NCBI GenBank assembly: GCA_025667525.1
Contig: CM046876.1
Span: forward strand, 528,218,538 to 528,282,537
Reading direction: 5' to 3'
Origin: Glebionis coronaria
Taxonomy: Eukaryota > Streptophyta > Magnoliopsida > Asterales > Asteraceae
DNA: 64,000 nucleotides
Shown: in pieces, positions 19,569-30,470 of the stretch
How the letters are laid out: each line of letters opens with the position of its first letter
Numbering within the stretch: the first letter of the stretch is position 1
Translations under genes and position numbers: made by a program
The notes under the pieces: generated by a model
Databases searched by the model: none
Seen by the model: only the letters and a program-made list of their open reading frames with translations
What the model was told of the DNA's origin: nothing

Positions 19569-20810
19569 AAAGTACGTGACTATTTTAAGTTTAATGTTCT
19601 ACAGAATGGACCATGGATGATCTGTGGTACACCTATTTTCCATAATAAGTGGTCACCATAAGTCTTACAATGAGGACTTAACTAAGGTGTGTAGATTAAA
19701 ATGAATCATGCATATGCTTCGGAAGGGTTAGGGCATCCACAACCCAACGTTTAAAGAACAGTGCAATACACCTGGCGTACGTTTAATCGATTGTGGTAGT
19801 GCCATGTCATGCGTAGATCTAATCCTCGTTTGTTTCTGAACAACCGGTTATTATACTATAAAGTCTGGCCCACAATATTATATAAAATACACTTTGATGA
19901 GTTGCCCACAACAAATCGTGGGAAAAAGTCAAAAATAAAGGCTAAGAATACAGTTATGTATTTGATGCATGGCTTATGTTTCAATTTGTTAAGATAATAT
20001 TTTTAAACTTATACTCACATATTGATTAATTGTCAATTAGTTCTATTTTTATTATTTAATAAATAATAAATGTCTAAAATCAATACTGGTTACCGGTAAA
20101 AATGAGTTATGATTTCTTAACTGGTGATTTACAGGCACCAATCATCATAATAATATCTTAGTTTTATCATATTTTCTAAACATTTTGTATGTTGTATGTA
20201 AAGTATATGTTTTTACAAAATGTTTTTATTAGTTTATCAAAATTTGGTTATTAGAAAAAAGTTAAATGATGTGGTAATCCATTAAACTATGTTAAGTTCA
20301 ATGCATTGTAAAGGTTTTTGTATGAAAGTGGGTATGTTGATGTGGCGATGACGTGGAAGCTTATTAAACTGTGTATCGCACTATGGGTTGGAGATGCTCT
20401 TATGCATAATTGTTACTAAACTTAGAACGCCCATGATGTTGGATACCTATACGTGTAGCTTGTTTGGTGTCCTTGGGACGGACTAGCTATGATAGGGCTA
20501 TGATTGAAATCAATGTATGTTATGAGGGAAATAGTCATACGGGTGAAACTATCAGTGAGTGGGCTAATGAGGACATGAGAGTCATGTGGAAGAGGTTTAT
20601 GATGAATCTACACTTTTTATGGGTAGTGGCACTGGTGGTGCAGGAAATGCAAGCTTCCTTGAGGATGAGGAGTACAATTTGTACGAATGTTATGAAGGTA
20701 ATATAGGTGACTTAACTAAAGAACAGAAAGCATTCAGCAAGGCTATTGATATCAATCTTTGTGGTCCTCCATTTGTTGTGACGGCATTTCTCAATTGTTT
20801 GTGGTAATCA
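19569..20810 (+). pseudogene. LINE ORF1 fragment (DUF4283-type), unit U1, split by a MITE
   Basis: 19569-19730 encodes a fragment around NGPWMICGTPIF, matching the GPWxIR...P motif of the DUF4283 domain that opens the ORF1 protein of plant L1 elements. After the MITE, 20403-20810 continues with RTPMMLDTYT (one frame) and GRTSYDRAMIEI (another frame), the next conserved blocks of the same protein family. An acidic tail follows (EEVYDESTLFMG, LTKEQKAFSKAIDINL), like the region before the endonuclease. Several frameshifts are needed, so it is a pseudogene. Parallel fragments occur in U2 (25600-25960) and U3 (39040-40096), showing it was part of the locus before the duplications. Confidence 0.6.
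19731..20399. mobile_element. PIF/Harbinger-type MITE (669 bp)
   Basis: Terminal inverted repeats GGGCATCCACAACCC (left) and, read inward from the right, GAGCATCTCCAACCC. The 3-bp duplication TTA lies at 19728-19730 and 20400-20402. The paralogous unit U3 (39652-39672) has the uninterrupted sequence GGGTTAAGCATAATTG, the empty site. No transposase is encoded. Confidence 0.85.
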
Positions 20811-22042
20811 GTCATGGAAATGTTGCCATATTTTAAGCAACCTAGCTAGTGGTGCCATTTTAACCCAGTTGTGACAGAAATGTGTCGTTATATTCTCCAG
20901 CTTACTTAAGTTTTAATATAATTAGACCGGTGTGTTTGGATGTGCACAACCACGAGTTTATGTAAGCTTGAGTTTTTAAAATAAGCTAGTTTAATTATAA
21001 ATAAGTTTTGTTAGATGCACAAACTTATGAAAGCTTTATTAGCTATAAGCTCCCCTAAGCTCAAGCGAATGGAAATGAGCTCTTAGAAATAAGTAGATCT
21101 TGTGCATAGTTAAGTAAATAAACAAAAGCTTGAATATAGGTGACTTTGCTTATTTAGCTTGCTGTATTTTTATGTAATTTTATAATATCAATCTCTAGCT
21201 TAACTTCCTTGTCAAACACATTTACGAAAATAAAGCCTCTAGCTTCGAGCATATAATGAGCTCCAGCTACAAACAATTTCACCAAACACAACCAATATGA
21301 CATCTTCTTTCCTACTCATCCTTAATGAGAGTTGTCATCTCTCACAAAGGGACTAGCCACTCACATTGTATCATTTGATCACTTGCATGTACTCTTGAAA
21401 GTGTGACATTTCATTCCGAAGAGTAATATTTCCACACACAGGGTAAAATTGTGGTGTGACATTCCATTCCACAAGTTTTCTTGGTCAATTTAAACTAATC
21501 AGTAGCATCATCAAATAGCGCGCTTTAGTATGTGGTATGTGGTCGTAGTCTCGTAGATAACCAGTGGATAATCCATGATCTTCATATAATCGAGTGACTT
21601 AATAGTTCAAAATTTGAAAATATGTTCACGTTTCTTGAATATAGTACATAGTACTCTAATGTCTGATAATACATTTTAAAATTGGTAGTGTATGCGTAAT
21701 ATGTGCAAAAAAAACATATACCAACAGCCCCCGTTGTTTACTCATGATATGACCGTTATCTAACGGTCAAGAATTAGAACATATACCAAAGCGTTGTCCA
21801 ACGGCTATATCGTTTTGTCATTTCCAAATCTGCTAAAAACTTAATATCAATCAAAAGTGTTTCCTTGTTTAGATTATAACCGTTGGCTAACGGTCAAAAA
21901 TTAGAACATTATATATGATGTAATTCATTGCCTAAGTCCATACACCTATAGATATTTCTATATTGTGTAGCCATCATTTTCATATCATTCTCTGGCTTGT
22001 TTCCGTTGTCTTTTGACTTGGTCTCATGAATCTCCTTCCCAT
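20811..22042 (+). other. Non-coding host sequence of U1
   Basis: No gene recognised. The stretch matches 58290-59611 in U3 throughout at roughly 90%. It contains several scattered copies of a word like CCGTTGGCTAACGGTC followed by AAAAATTAGAACAT (about 21750-21920). Otherwise AT-rich with nothing I can name. Confidence 0.6.
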
Positions 22043-23462
22043 CAGTTGTCTAACTTGTCAACTCCGAAGCAAATTAATCAGCCAAGAGCCTGCTGCTAAA
22101 CAGTCCCCACTCTCGGTATCATCTCCTAAAGTTGATGAAAATAATCTGTTGGTTGATTGACTTTAGAAGAGTCCAAAGGTTGATTGGCCAAAGGCAATTG
22201 ATGGTTAAGAGGCCAAGATGGCCCAAGTTAACCTCTTTTGTTGTGATTACTAGAGGGCTTGATGAGCCAACCCGCACTGGGTTCACGGGTCGTTTTTTAG
22301 GAGAGCCATTGTTAGTTGATCTGGAATATCTTGTTTCCGGTTGTGCTGGTTTTCATGAAGAGGGGCTGACGGATTGAGATGACTTAGGTGGCACATGTGA
22401 TAGTCTAGATGTCTGATGGACATTGTTATTCTTTTTCCTGTGATGGATCACGTGCGTCACGATGCCAGTTGAAAAATAGTATACCATATGATCTATGGGA
22501 AGTTTGTTAACTGAAGAGATGTTCATGAACATCATCGAGTCTAAAAACATTCTGACTTGTTCATAACTGTTTACTTCTCCAAACTTTTTTGCCTACAGGG
22601 AAAAATGTTCACACCTAAATTATAACGAAGAAATGTGAGTCTTTGTCTGTATTTGTATTTCGGTGTTATCAAGTTGGACCTTAATGCGCGATTTTGATTA
22701 TAGATTGTGTGGATCAAAATCCCGCATTAACGTCCAATTTAATAACACAGAATTTCAAACGCTGCAAACACTCATAATTTCCTCATTTTATTAAGGTGTG
22801 ACCATGTTTCATTGTAGGCAAAAAGGTTTAGAGAAGTAAATAATTACGAACAAGTCAGAATGTTTTTAGACTCGATGATGATGTTCATGAACACGTCTTC
22901 AGTTAATGAACTTTCTATAGATGATCATATGGTATACGATTATTCAATTGGCATCGTGACACACGTGATCCGTCACAGGAACAAGAATAACAGTGTCTAT
23001 AACACATCTAGACTATCACATGTGCCGCCTAACCAATCTCATCCGTTGGTCCCTCTTCAAGAAAACTTGCACAACCGGAAAAAAGAAATTCCAGATCAGC
23101 TAACAATGGCTCTCTTAAAAAACGACCCGTGAACCCAGTGCGGGTTGGCGCATCAAGCCTCTAGTAACCACAACAATAGAGGTTAACTTGGGCCCTAAAA
23201 CCATTAATGTTATTTCAACCACATTCCCATCAAGGCCTCTTAACCGTATTGGCTTTTGGCCAATCAATCTTTGGACTCTGAAAATTTCAATCAACCAATA
23301 CAACCATATGCGGTTACAAAAGTCAAATGTGAATCCGGCTATGTTACCCTCTGGTTCCAAGATTCTCAAAATTGGTCATTCCCCTCAGTTGTCTAACTCG
23401 TCAACTCCGAAGCAAAATGAATCGCCAAACAGTCCCACTCTCGGTATCATCTCCTAGATTTT
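22043..23462. repeat. Large inverted repeat of a gene-like fragment, flanked by direct repeats (U1)
   Basis: 22149-22698 and 22712-23298 are inverted copies around an axis near 22705 (CGATTTTGAT / GATCAAAATC with a ~13-base loop). The right arm reads like coding sequence on the plus strand (DDHMVYDYSIGIVTHVIRHR), and the left arm has the mirror reading on the minus strand. Both have frameshifts and I do not recognise the protein. A direct repeat of ~80-90 bp beginning CAGTTGTCTAACT and ending near CTCGGTATCATCTCCTA lies outside each arm in the same orientation (22043-22135 and 23386-23462). The left arm has lost about 30 bases. A transcript through the axis would fold into a dsRNA hairpin of over 500 bp. 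Confidence 0.8.
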
Positions 23463-24180
23463 ATGCAAATAGTAAATTCGTATGCTCTTCTTTATCAGCT
23501 CAATCTAATCATGGGAAACAGGATACATATGCTCTATCTTCAGTGTCACCATTAAAACATCGTGTGTTGCTTACGATTTATATTTGAATCCATGTAACAC
23601 ATTCTATTGACTTGATACATCTAAGGGATTTCCGCACGCCAGGTTCCGCCTAAGGATGGCTTACATCCACTGGCAAAGGGAAACTCGCATGGACAACATT
23701 AATTTAGCACAAATTCCACTCGTAATGTGTTGATAGCTTCTGGAAAGCCTCGTTCATAAGAACATGTTTCAGCAATGGTTGATTTTGGCATGCAGGGTAG
23801 ATTGTGAGATTTCTGCAACCAAAGCAGAGATAAGTTTTGTTGCAGCTGAATTTGACCTGCAACAAAAACCACATATATCCCAATAATCATATATTTATGA
23901 ATAAATTTTTGGTACCTGATCTGATTGGCATGGTTGTGCTCTTGCAGGAAATCAAGCTACTTAATGTCATGTAATTAATAAGATGTTTGAATTGACTTGT
24001 TTGACTCGATTTTTTCTTTAGTTTGAGTACTTTGGTATTGAGTCAGTGGTGCCGAGTTCAGAGGAAAAGTACGATCATCGGCCATCGGGATTGGGATTCC
24101 GCTGTATCTTCTTTCGGGTGTGTGAGAAAGTAAAGGAGTTTAAGTTTGTCTCAACTCTACGGCAAGTTACTCCTCTTTCT
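23463..24180 (+). other. Non-coding or exon-remnant host sequence (U1)
   Basis: Matches 61051-61111 plus 62075-62700 in U3, where a copia remnant separates the two parts. A short readable segment at 24010-24150 (YFGIESVV, DHRPSGLGF, CIFFRVCEKVKEF) could be an old exon, but the U3 copy has indels that break it and I do not recognise it. Differences between the copies are frequent here (about 8 in the last 120 bases). Confidence 0.45.
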
Positions 24181-25263
24181 ATAAGTTTTTTTGTTTAGAG
24201 TTGTGTTGTCTGTGCTAGTGTTGAAGAAAGGATCCCGCAGCTTGGAAAGAATATATTTAAGCTTCCCAAATATCTTTTTGGCAATTTTAATCTAGTAAAT
24301 TAAAATCCGGTTTAATTTTACTTGTTTTTTAACTACAAGTCTGCAACTGTAACTTTCCACTATATGTTATACTGTATTTGGTTATAAATACCCATGCTTA
24401 TTTGTGTTGCGGAGTTCGTTGGAACTAAAAAGGATGGCATGTTGCATAAGGATCTGGCCTAAGTAGTGGCGCACTGGGGCGCGTATAGTTCTGTCATACA
24501 AAGAAAAGTGAGGAGGCCTGTCAATCTTGTCTGTTCCCGTCCTACTCACTAGGAAATCGAAGAGCGGTTTGCGCCCCAACCCCTCAACAGTCAACAACAT
24601 TGTTGAAGCATCCAACCTTTTTTTTTTCTCGCGACTGCTATTTTAATAGACAATTGCACAACCATTTTTCACTTGTGAGACTCAGCGAGACGAACACTTC
24701 AATGCTTATTACATATATGAGTCACTTAGAAACACCTCTTACATATGACTCGCTCAACGTGTACAGGTTTCGTGAATCGATCTTAAACTTGTTCTGACTC
24801 ATTACATATTGAACTCATCTTTTTGCCCAATTGTGCGTCTGATACATCCAATATGTGAAGATTCATTTCTGTAGACATGCTCATCTAACTAAGCTGATGA
24901 AAGAAAATAAAGGTACAATTTGGTAACATGTGTAGAGTGAAATATCATTGAACCACTGTTCGTTAGATTTGGGCATGTAAAAGCTTCAGTCTCGAAATGT
25001 TTTTTTAAATATACCTTTCATTCATGTATGACACTAACTTTCAAAATCATGAATTCTAGTAGTCGTGATCACGGTATGAAACCAGCACGAGACCAGACCT
25101 GACTGGAGTGGTGACCAGAGAACCATGAAAAATACTACCAAAATCCGTACCAGAAAAGTAAGCTATAAAACCCCCGCCCCCAACGTCAAAACATAGCCGC
25201 CACTGGTCATGAATCCGTAAGTGGCAAGTAAGGTAAACATTCAAACCAAGTTATTACAGTAAA
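24181..25263 (+). other. Homogenised upstream block of the tRNA pair (U1)
   Basis: By eye I find no difference between this block and 62701-63784. It contains a TATA-like box (TATAAATA, 24383-24390) shared with U0 (11947-11954) and U3 (62904-62911). A 77-codon minus frame at 24382-24615 is present in both copies only because the DNA is identical; I do not call it a gene. The near-perfect block continues through both tRNA genes. Confidence 0.65.
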
Positions 25264-25268
25264 GCGGG

Positions 25269-25311
<43 letters not shown>

Positions 25312-25336
25312 ACGTGTTCGATCCACGTTCACCGCA
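25264..25336 (+). tRNA. tRNA-Phe (GAA), copy 2
   Basis: 73 nt, identical to copy 1 in every position I compared, including the A-T pair in the T-stem. GAA anticodon. A T-containing stretch follows (TTTATTCAACATTTTG), a weaker terminator than at copy 1. Confidence 0.95.
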
Positions 25337-25434
25337 TTTATTCAACATTTTGTTTGGTTGAAGGCCAGTTGTTTATTTGAATCTCATATCTTTGAATCAG
25401 GATATTAGTTATCCTGCGAAATAATTCATCAAAT

Positions 25435-25515
25435 GTTGAGATGGCCGAGTTGGTCTAAGGCGCCAGATTAAGGTTCTGGTCCGAAAGGGCGTTGGTTCAA
25501 ATCCCACTCTCAACA
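25435..25515 (+). tRNA. tRNA-Leu (AAG), copy 2
   Basis: 81 nt with AAG anticodon and long variable arm. Acceptor stem GTTGAGA/TCTCAAC is fully paired. One difference from copy 3: the T-stem reads GTTGG instead of GTGGG, giving a mismatch opposite CCCAC. It may be less stable or inactive. Confidence 0.9.
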
Positions 25516-25599
25516 TCCTAATTTTTAAAATTCTGCAAGTGCTCTACAGATTCTGAAAATTTTTTATCTTGTTGATTGTTGAACTTTATATTTGTAATT

Positions 25600-25960
25600 T
25601 TTGGAGTAAGTTTGGAAGCAAGAAGGGGGGATTCTTTTCATTTACATTTTCAACTATTCAAGACGTTAAAAATGTACTACAATGGACCCAAATGATCCGT
25701 CGTACACCATATCTAATATATTCAATAATAAGTGGTCACCCAGAGTTAGTCTTACCAAAGAGGACTTATCTAATAAGTTGCGTGTGTGGATTATAATGCA
25801 TGATGTCTCATCGGTTGCGCTACTAAACTGGGAACGCGTATGATGTTGGATACCTATCCGAGTAAGTAGTAACATGTGTTTGGAGTCATAGGGGCGGGAG
25901 GAGCTATGCTAGGGCTATGATTGAAATCAATTGTGAATTATGAGTTGGTTGATAGCTTGA
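25600..25960 (+). pseudogene. LINE ORF1 fragment (DUF4283-type), unit U2
   Basis: The reading GGFFSFTFSTIQDVKNVLQW, then KEDLSNKLRVWIIMHDVSS, follows the order of the DUF4283 domain in plant L1 ORF1 proteins (FFxFxF...GPWxI, then KEDL...VWVKxHDVP). A later block ATGTTGGATACCTAT matches U1. Internal stops and shifts break it. No endonuclease or RT domain follows. Confidence 0.6.
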
Positions 25961-26892
25961 TTGTAGTTGTACCAAAGTTAGAGGGATTTGTCACCGATCG
26001 AAAAATATTTATTAGAAAAAAAAAATAAAGCCAGATAACTAGGACGGTTTAAAAACCAGCTAAAGTCAATGATCAATACCAATTGACATCCTATAATGCC
26101 ATCTTTTAAAATCATTGGTTATTACAAGTCAAAATCAGTGGGACTGAAAACTAATTTTGCAGCAAGTTTTATGTTGCTTATATAAACGAACATCCTTCAG
26201 ATCGACTAGGTCGCTGAGGTTATGCGCACAACACGCTCTATGCTAGAATCTGAGACGTAACACAATGTAATATCCACATTTGTTTCTAAAAGAATGTTTT
26301 TCAACATAATGCTTTGTATAGTTGGGTTTTGTGTGCGATTCTTTTTGACACGTTACTTAAGCCGGAAAGGAGCTTTCTAATTTTTACCCTCACAAGAAAA
26401 TGAATGCATCATGGAGTCAATTTTTAAACAAACTAGACAGAACGAAAAATTTTAGCTAACGTTCAGACAACATAAGAATAGAAGCTTGAAGGCCCGGTAT
26501 ACGATTAGACCGACAACAAGACTTGAATCTTGCAGCCAGGTTTAAAACTAAGATCATAAGTGCAAATCTTTTTACTGGGATCTTTATTGTCAATAGAAAT
26601 GTTAACTTAAAAGCAGAGTTTAATTACATAAGCATCAAAAGATAAAATCAAACAAAGCACCATAATCTGCAATTAAACATGTATGTACTCATGATAACCA
26701 TTCAATATCTCAGGCACCAAACACCAATATATCTTAAGAGTGAAATACTTGATAAAATTTGGTGAAGATAACAAAATTAAACAAAAACAAAATTCTAGAC
26801 AAGTCATCTATGCAGAACATCAAGACGTAACATGCTTATTTATCTCTGATGAGTTTGGACCCCTCTTCTTTCCGAAACCAACAACTGAAAAG
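25961..26892 (+). other. Non-coding host sequence of U2
   Basis: No gene seen. It has no clear counterpart in the other units. A TATA-like GCTTATATAAACG near 26176 is the only promoter-like word I noticed. The stretch ends at the target duplication TCTTG of the copia element. Confidence 0.4.
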
Positions 26893-26897
26893 TCTTG

Positions 26898-27423
26898 TGT
26901 TGATCCCAAAGTCAGATCTTAAACCTTAATAGCTTGTTTAAAGGTTGTGATAGAGAGAAAGAATTCAATCTAACACTAGAGAAACTTTGCAAAGAAAAGT
27001 AACTAAACAAGATGCGGAATGTAATGTTTAGCACAAGAACAAATATGATTCAAACGTTGAACTTTAATATATCAAAGATATACGAATACCCAAAGTGGTA
27101 TTAGGGTTTACAAAACCTTAAAGTAATAATAATGAAAGACAAATGAGAAAGACACACTATGCATGCTAACCTAGTGAGTCCTTTTATAGGCACAAGGACT
27201 CACGTACAAGATCACTACTAACAAACTATGGAAAGTATTAAGGAATAATAACTGAAACGCGTAAAGATCTATTCCATGTTTATCTTTGACAGCAGGGCCT
27301 TTGACTTCAGCAGGGGAACCAATCCCCTTGCCTTTGTTGTTTAGCAGGGGGAACTTACTCTTAGCAGGGGTACGAATAATCAACTAGCAGGGGAAACAAC
27401 TAAGCATAGATTTATTCCCAACA
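26898..27423 (-). repeat. 3' LTR of the Sirevirus element
   Basis: 526 bp, with four copies of the word GCAGGGG between 27306 and 27395. Differs from the 5' LTR by three substitutions seen by eye and no indel. Confidence 0.95.
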
Positions 27424-27437
27424 ATCCTCCCCTAAAC
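27424..27437 (-). other. Polypurine tract of the Sirevirus element
   Basis: On the minus strand TTTAGGGGAGGAT runs up to the first base of the 3' LTR. Position and composition are as expected for plus-strand priming. Confidence 0.8.
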
Positions 27438-27491
27438 TTGTGCTTTCCCCTAAAGACATGTTTCTGAATAAATGCTAGTTGATGAGGATGC

Positions 27492-30470
27492 TTACAAACT
27501 ATCTGGCCAAATCTGACTATGAACCATTCTTACCAGATCATAAGCAACAGGCTTCTTAGCATCTACAATTAGGTTAGCCTGTGCCAGTTTCTTCAAGGTG
27601 TCCTGAGAGAAGGGATAATACCTATGATTGAGCAAGTACACACTCACACCTTTCATCACCACCTCATAAACCCCATAATTAGTAAATAGCTTCCAATACA
27701 ACAAATCTCCTTTGTTCACTGCATCAAATATAGGATCAAATAACTCATGCTCATACATCCTATGCATGCACTCCCAGATTACCCAATCCTTCTCCACACC
27801 ATCCATGGTAGGAGGTTTTGCAGCAAACGTTTTCTTCAATATTTTCCATAGATCTTCTAAGTCTTCACTATCTAAAATTTGAAACATGACATCTAGACTT
27901 AGAAATGTATGTGTTGTATTGTCAGCTCTTGTAAGCTTCCACCAAGTCCTCCCTTTGTGTTCATAAACAGCATACTCTATGATAGCAAACTTCTTTCCAA
28001 GTTCACTAGGTGAGATATCATCATTTTCCTGTAGAATTAGCTGTTTATCAATCTCATCATTTGAAGGCCTTTGAGACTCTTTAGTGACTATGCCTACTTT
28101 CTCCATTCTCTTGAGTCTCTTTGCTGCTCTTTGTACATTAAGTACAGATTTCTCAAGTACTTCTGGAAAACTTCCACCTGCTTGATGCGATGCCCCTGCT
28201 TGTGATGATGCACCTGCTTGGGATGATGCACCTGCTTGTGTAGTTTCCAAAGTTGTCTTTCCAGCTTTTCTTTTCTTTGATTCTCTAGCTTTCTGTAGCA
28301 TTTCACTTTGTCTCCTAGGATACTCAGCTTCCTCAGGAGTGTTGATAGTCATCCAATCCTCCACATCATACAATTTTAGAACTGGTCTGACTGCTCTTTT
28401 TATGGCTTCAAAACTCATATCACTGAAGTCACCATCCTTCCACTTTCTATGTCTCTTAAGCAGAACTTTGTAGTGATCAAGTTTCCCTTTCTCTAAAGTT
28501 AGATACTTCTCACTCTGAATTTGAATTGCCCTTCTTTCCAAATACTCAGTTTGATATTTGTAAACAAGGCAAGTCAACTCATACCTGTCTTCCAAAGGAG
28601 CATTTTTCAACTCCTTCTCCCATTGATCAAGAAACTCTCCAACATGAGGTACCCTTTCATCTAGTTCTCTATGCATAATCTCAACCTGCTTGAGCATATC
28701 TTTGGGCCTCATCTTCTCCATTCTTTGGTCCTGTATATCCATCTCCTCTTGTTGTAGCCTGAGAGCTACTTGTGCATCATGTGCTTCTTGAGCCCTTTGC
28801 TGTTCAGGAGTTAGATGCTTGTACTTTCTCTTGGGCTGTTGCACCATGATTCCTTTTCCTTTGTCTTTTGGATCCACTGCTGGTGCTGGTTTCGCTTTAG
28901 ATGCAGGTTCTTTGATTGAAATCCCCTTCTGAGCTGGTTGCTTTCTGTTCTTCCTAACAAATGTTTGAGTAATATTCTTAGCAGGGGATAAACTTACAGC
29001 AGTGGGATCAGCAATGGCAGGGGAAACTTTTGAAGCTGGGGCTTCTTCTGGATTGCCCATGGTGAGCAATGTTTGAGCAATATCTTTGGTTGCACTCCCC
29101 TTGTCACTTCCCTTATCAACACTTTCTTTCTCCATCCCTTTCTGAGCACTTGTTATCTTTCCATGTTCCCCACCAGGATATGAATAATACTCAGTAGACC
29201 CTTCTGTGTGTGGAATTTCCTCCCCTTTGGAAGCATCCTCATCTGTTGAAAGAATCAGTCTGGGCTTTCTCCTCCCCTCAAGAGTAGCAAGTATGTTTTC
29301 CAAGTGAGAGATAACCAGACCTTGCTTTTTGACATCTTGTACTAGTTGTGCATTCTGCCTTTTCAGACTCATACACATTTTCGTCAATTCCAAATTTGTC
29401 AAAGGTTTCATACTGCTCTCAATCCTAGAAGGGAATTTCTCCCCTTTTTGGATATCATGGAGTGGGGGAGAGGACTTATTGATGGTGTCACTATCCTGCT
29501 CACCCCTTGAGGATGAGACAGTAGTGGCAGCCAAACCCCCAGGTTGCTCCAAACTCTTGGAGACTCTCCTTTCTGCTGCGTGTGAAGATTCACCAGGCAA
29601 GGGAGACCTGGCAAACCTGGATTTTGAACGCCTTTCTTGTTGTGGATCAGCAGGTGGTAGGTTCTTGGCAGGGGAATCAGAAGGTTGATTTATGGTTGTT
29701 TGATTTTTGGCTTTTTCCCGTCTGATTTGGTCCATCATAATTGAAGTGAGTGGAATGTTTTTGCCAGAAAACAAAGGTGATGGTGCAAGTAGTGTGGTGA
29801 AGAGTTTGGTGGTGTGTTGGGTTGCTGAAAAATAGTTTCTGTGTTTAATGGGACCATGATCACTCATATTCAGCAGAATTTCTATAAACCTTGGATACAT
29901 ACAAAACTTTGAGGTGCTTGAAACATTTTTAACCATGCCTTTAAAAATCATTTGAGAAAAACAATACTTCCTCCCTGTTGCAAAGCAGATCAGGGCAGAA
30001 GCTATCTCACTACCAACCTCATTAAAAGCAGTGGTTTTTGGTGACAAACATTGCATAATTGTATGAATCAAATATTTCCAATGAGGGGCAAACTGGCCTT
30101 TAGCAAACTTACATTTTTTATTTTCAGAAAGTTTGTACCCCAATTTAACAAGACCTGCAAAAATTTCAGCCTCAGAAAAGTTGGTTATTCCATCCTCATC
30201 ATCAAGGAGAAGATTCTCCCTAATGGAGGCAAGTGTGATTACCTTGGAATGACCATCAACCGTGCTTTGAATTATAACCTCTCCATTCACTGTTTTGGTC
30301 ATGGCTTTAGACCAGAACTGTTGAATGTGTGAGGTATAGATTCGAGGATTGATGAGAAGGGCCACTCTGAAGTACGAAGACTTTAGAAAGGCCACAGCAT
30401 CAGCAAACTCGGCTGGTTCATCATGAAGCAAAGCAATTTGGTTATGATTAGGAGCAATTTTAAGAGTCAT
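27492..30470 (-). CDS. Sirevirus extra ORF (992 aa), env-like position, function unknown
   Basis: Uninterrupted frame downstream of pol, starting at the ATG at 30470. Residues ~1-250 form a conserved globular region (AFNEVGSEIAS, MYPRFIEILLN) similar in layout to the N-terminus of the 1322-aa protein at 1081-5049. Then follow a low-complexity Ser/Pro/Lys linker with several SPAK-type motifs (~270-560), a Gln/Glu-rich probable coiled coil (~570-680), a short QAGASS repeat (~745-765) and a C-terminal domain (~820-992: GRTWWKLTRAD, then LEDLWKILKK). I recall this C-terminal domain from composite-plant retroelement proteins. No signal peptide or transmembrane segment is obvious, so calling it an envelope is not supported by this copy. 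Confidence 0.8.
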   Translation of the reverse strand: MTLKIAPNHNQIALLHDEPAEFADAVAFLKSSYFRVALLINPRIYTSHIQQFWSKAMTKTVNGEVIIQSTVDGHSKVITLASIRENLLLDDEDGITNFSEAEIFAGLVKLGYKLSENKKCKFAKGQFAPHWKYLIHTIMQCLSPKTTAFNEVGSEIASALICFATGRKYCFSQMIFKGMVKNVSSTSKFCMYPRFIEILLNMSDHGPIKHRNYFSATQHTTKLFTTLLAPSPLFSGKNIPLTSIMMDQIRREKAKNQTTINQPSDSPAKNLPPADPQQERRSKSRFARSPLPGESSHAAERRVSKSLEQPGGLAATTVSSSRGEQDSDTINKSSPPLHDIQKGEKFPSRIESSMKPLTNLELTKMCMSLKRQNAQLVQDVKKQGLVISHLENILATLEGRRKPRLILSTDEDASKGEEIPHTEGSTEYYSYPGGEHGKITSAQKGMEKESVDKGSDKGSATKDIAQTLLTMGNPEEAPASKVSPAIADPTAVSLSPAKNITQTFVRKNRKQPAQKGISIKEPASKAKPAPAVDPKDKGKGIMVQQPKRKYKHLTPEQQRAQEAHDAQVALRLQQEEMDIQDQRMEKMRPKDMLKQVEIMHRELDERVPHVGEFLDQWEKELKNAPLEDRYELTCLVYKYQTEYLERRAIQIQSEKYLTLEKGKLDHYKVLLKRHRKWKDGDFSDMSFEAIKRAVRPVLKLYDVEDWMTINTPEEAEYPRRQSEMLQKARESKKRKAGKTTLETTQAGASSQAGASSQAGASHQAGGSFPEVLEKSVLNVQRAAKRLKRMEKVGIVTKESQRPSNDEIDKQLILQENDDISPSELGKKFAIIEYAVYEHKGRTWWKLTRADNTTHTFLSLDVMFQILDSEDLEDLWKILKKTFAAKPPTMDGVEKDWVIWECMHRMYEHELFDPIFDAVNKGDLLYWKLFTNYGVYEVVMKGVSVYLLNHRYYPFSQDTLKKLAQANLIVDAKKPVAYDLVRMVHSQIWPDSL

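Noticed and set aside
24382..24615. 77-codon minus frame present identically at 62903-63136, as a conserved gene.
   Set aside because: The identity reflects near-identical DNA over 1.3 kb; no homology, no support from U0, and it overlaps the shared TATA-like block.
27171..27383. 70-codon frame at both 27171 and 38224.
   Set aside because: LTR sequence of the copia element.
27492..30470. Calling the 992-aa extra protein an envelope glycoprotein.
   Set aside because: I see no signal peptide or membrane segment in this copy; only the genomic position is env-like.
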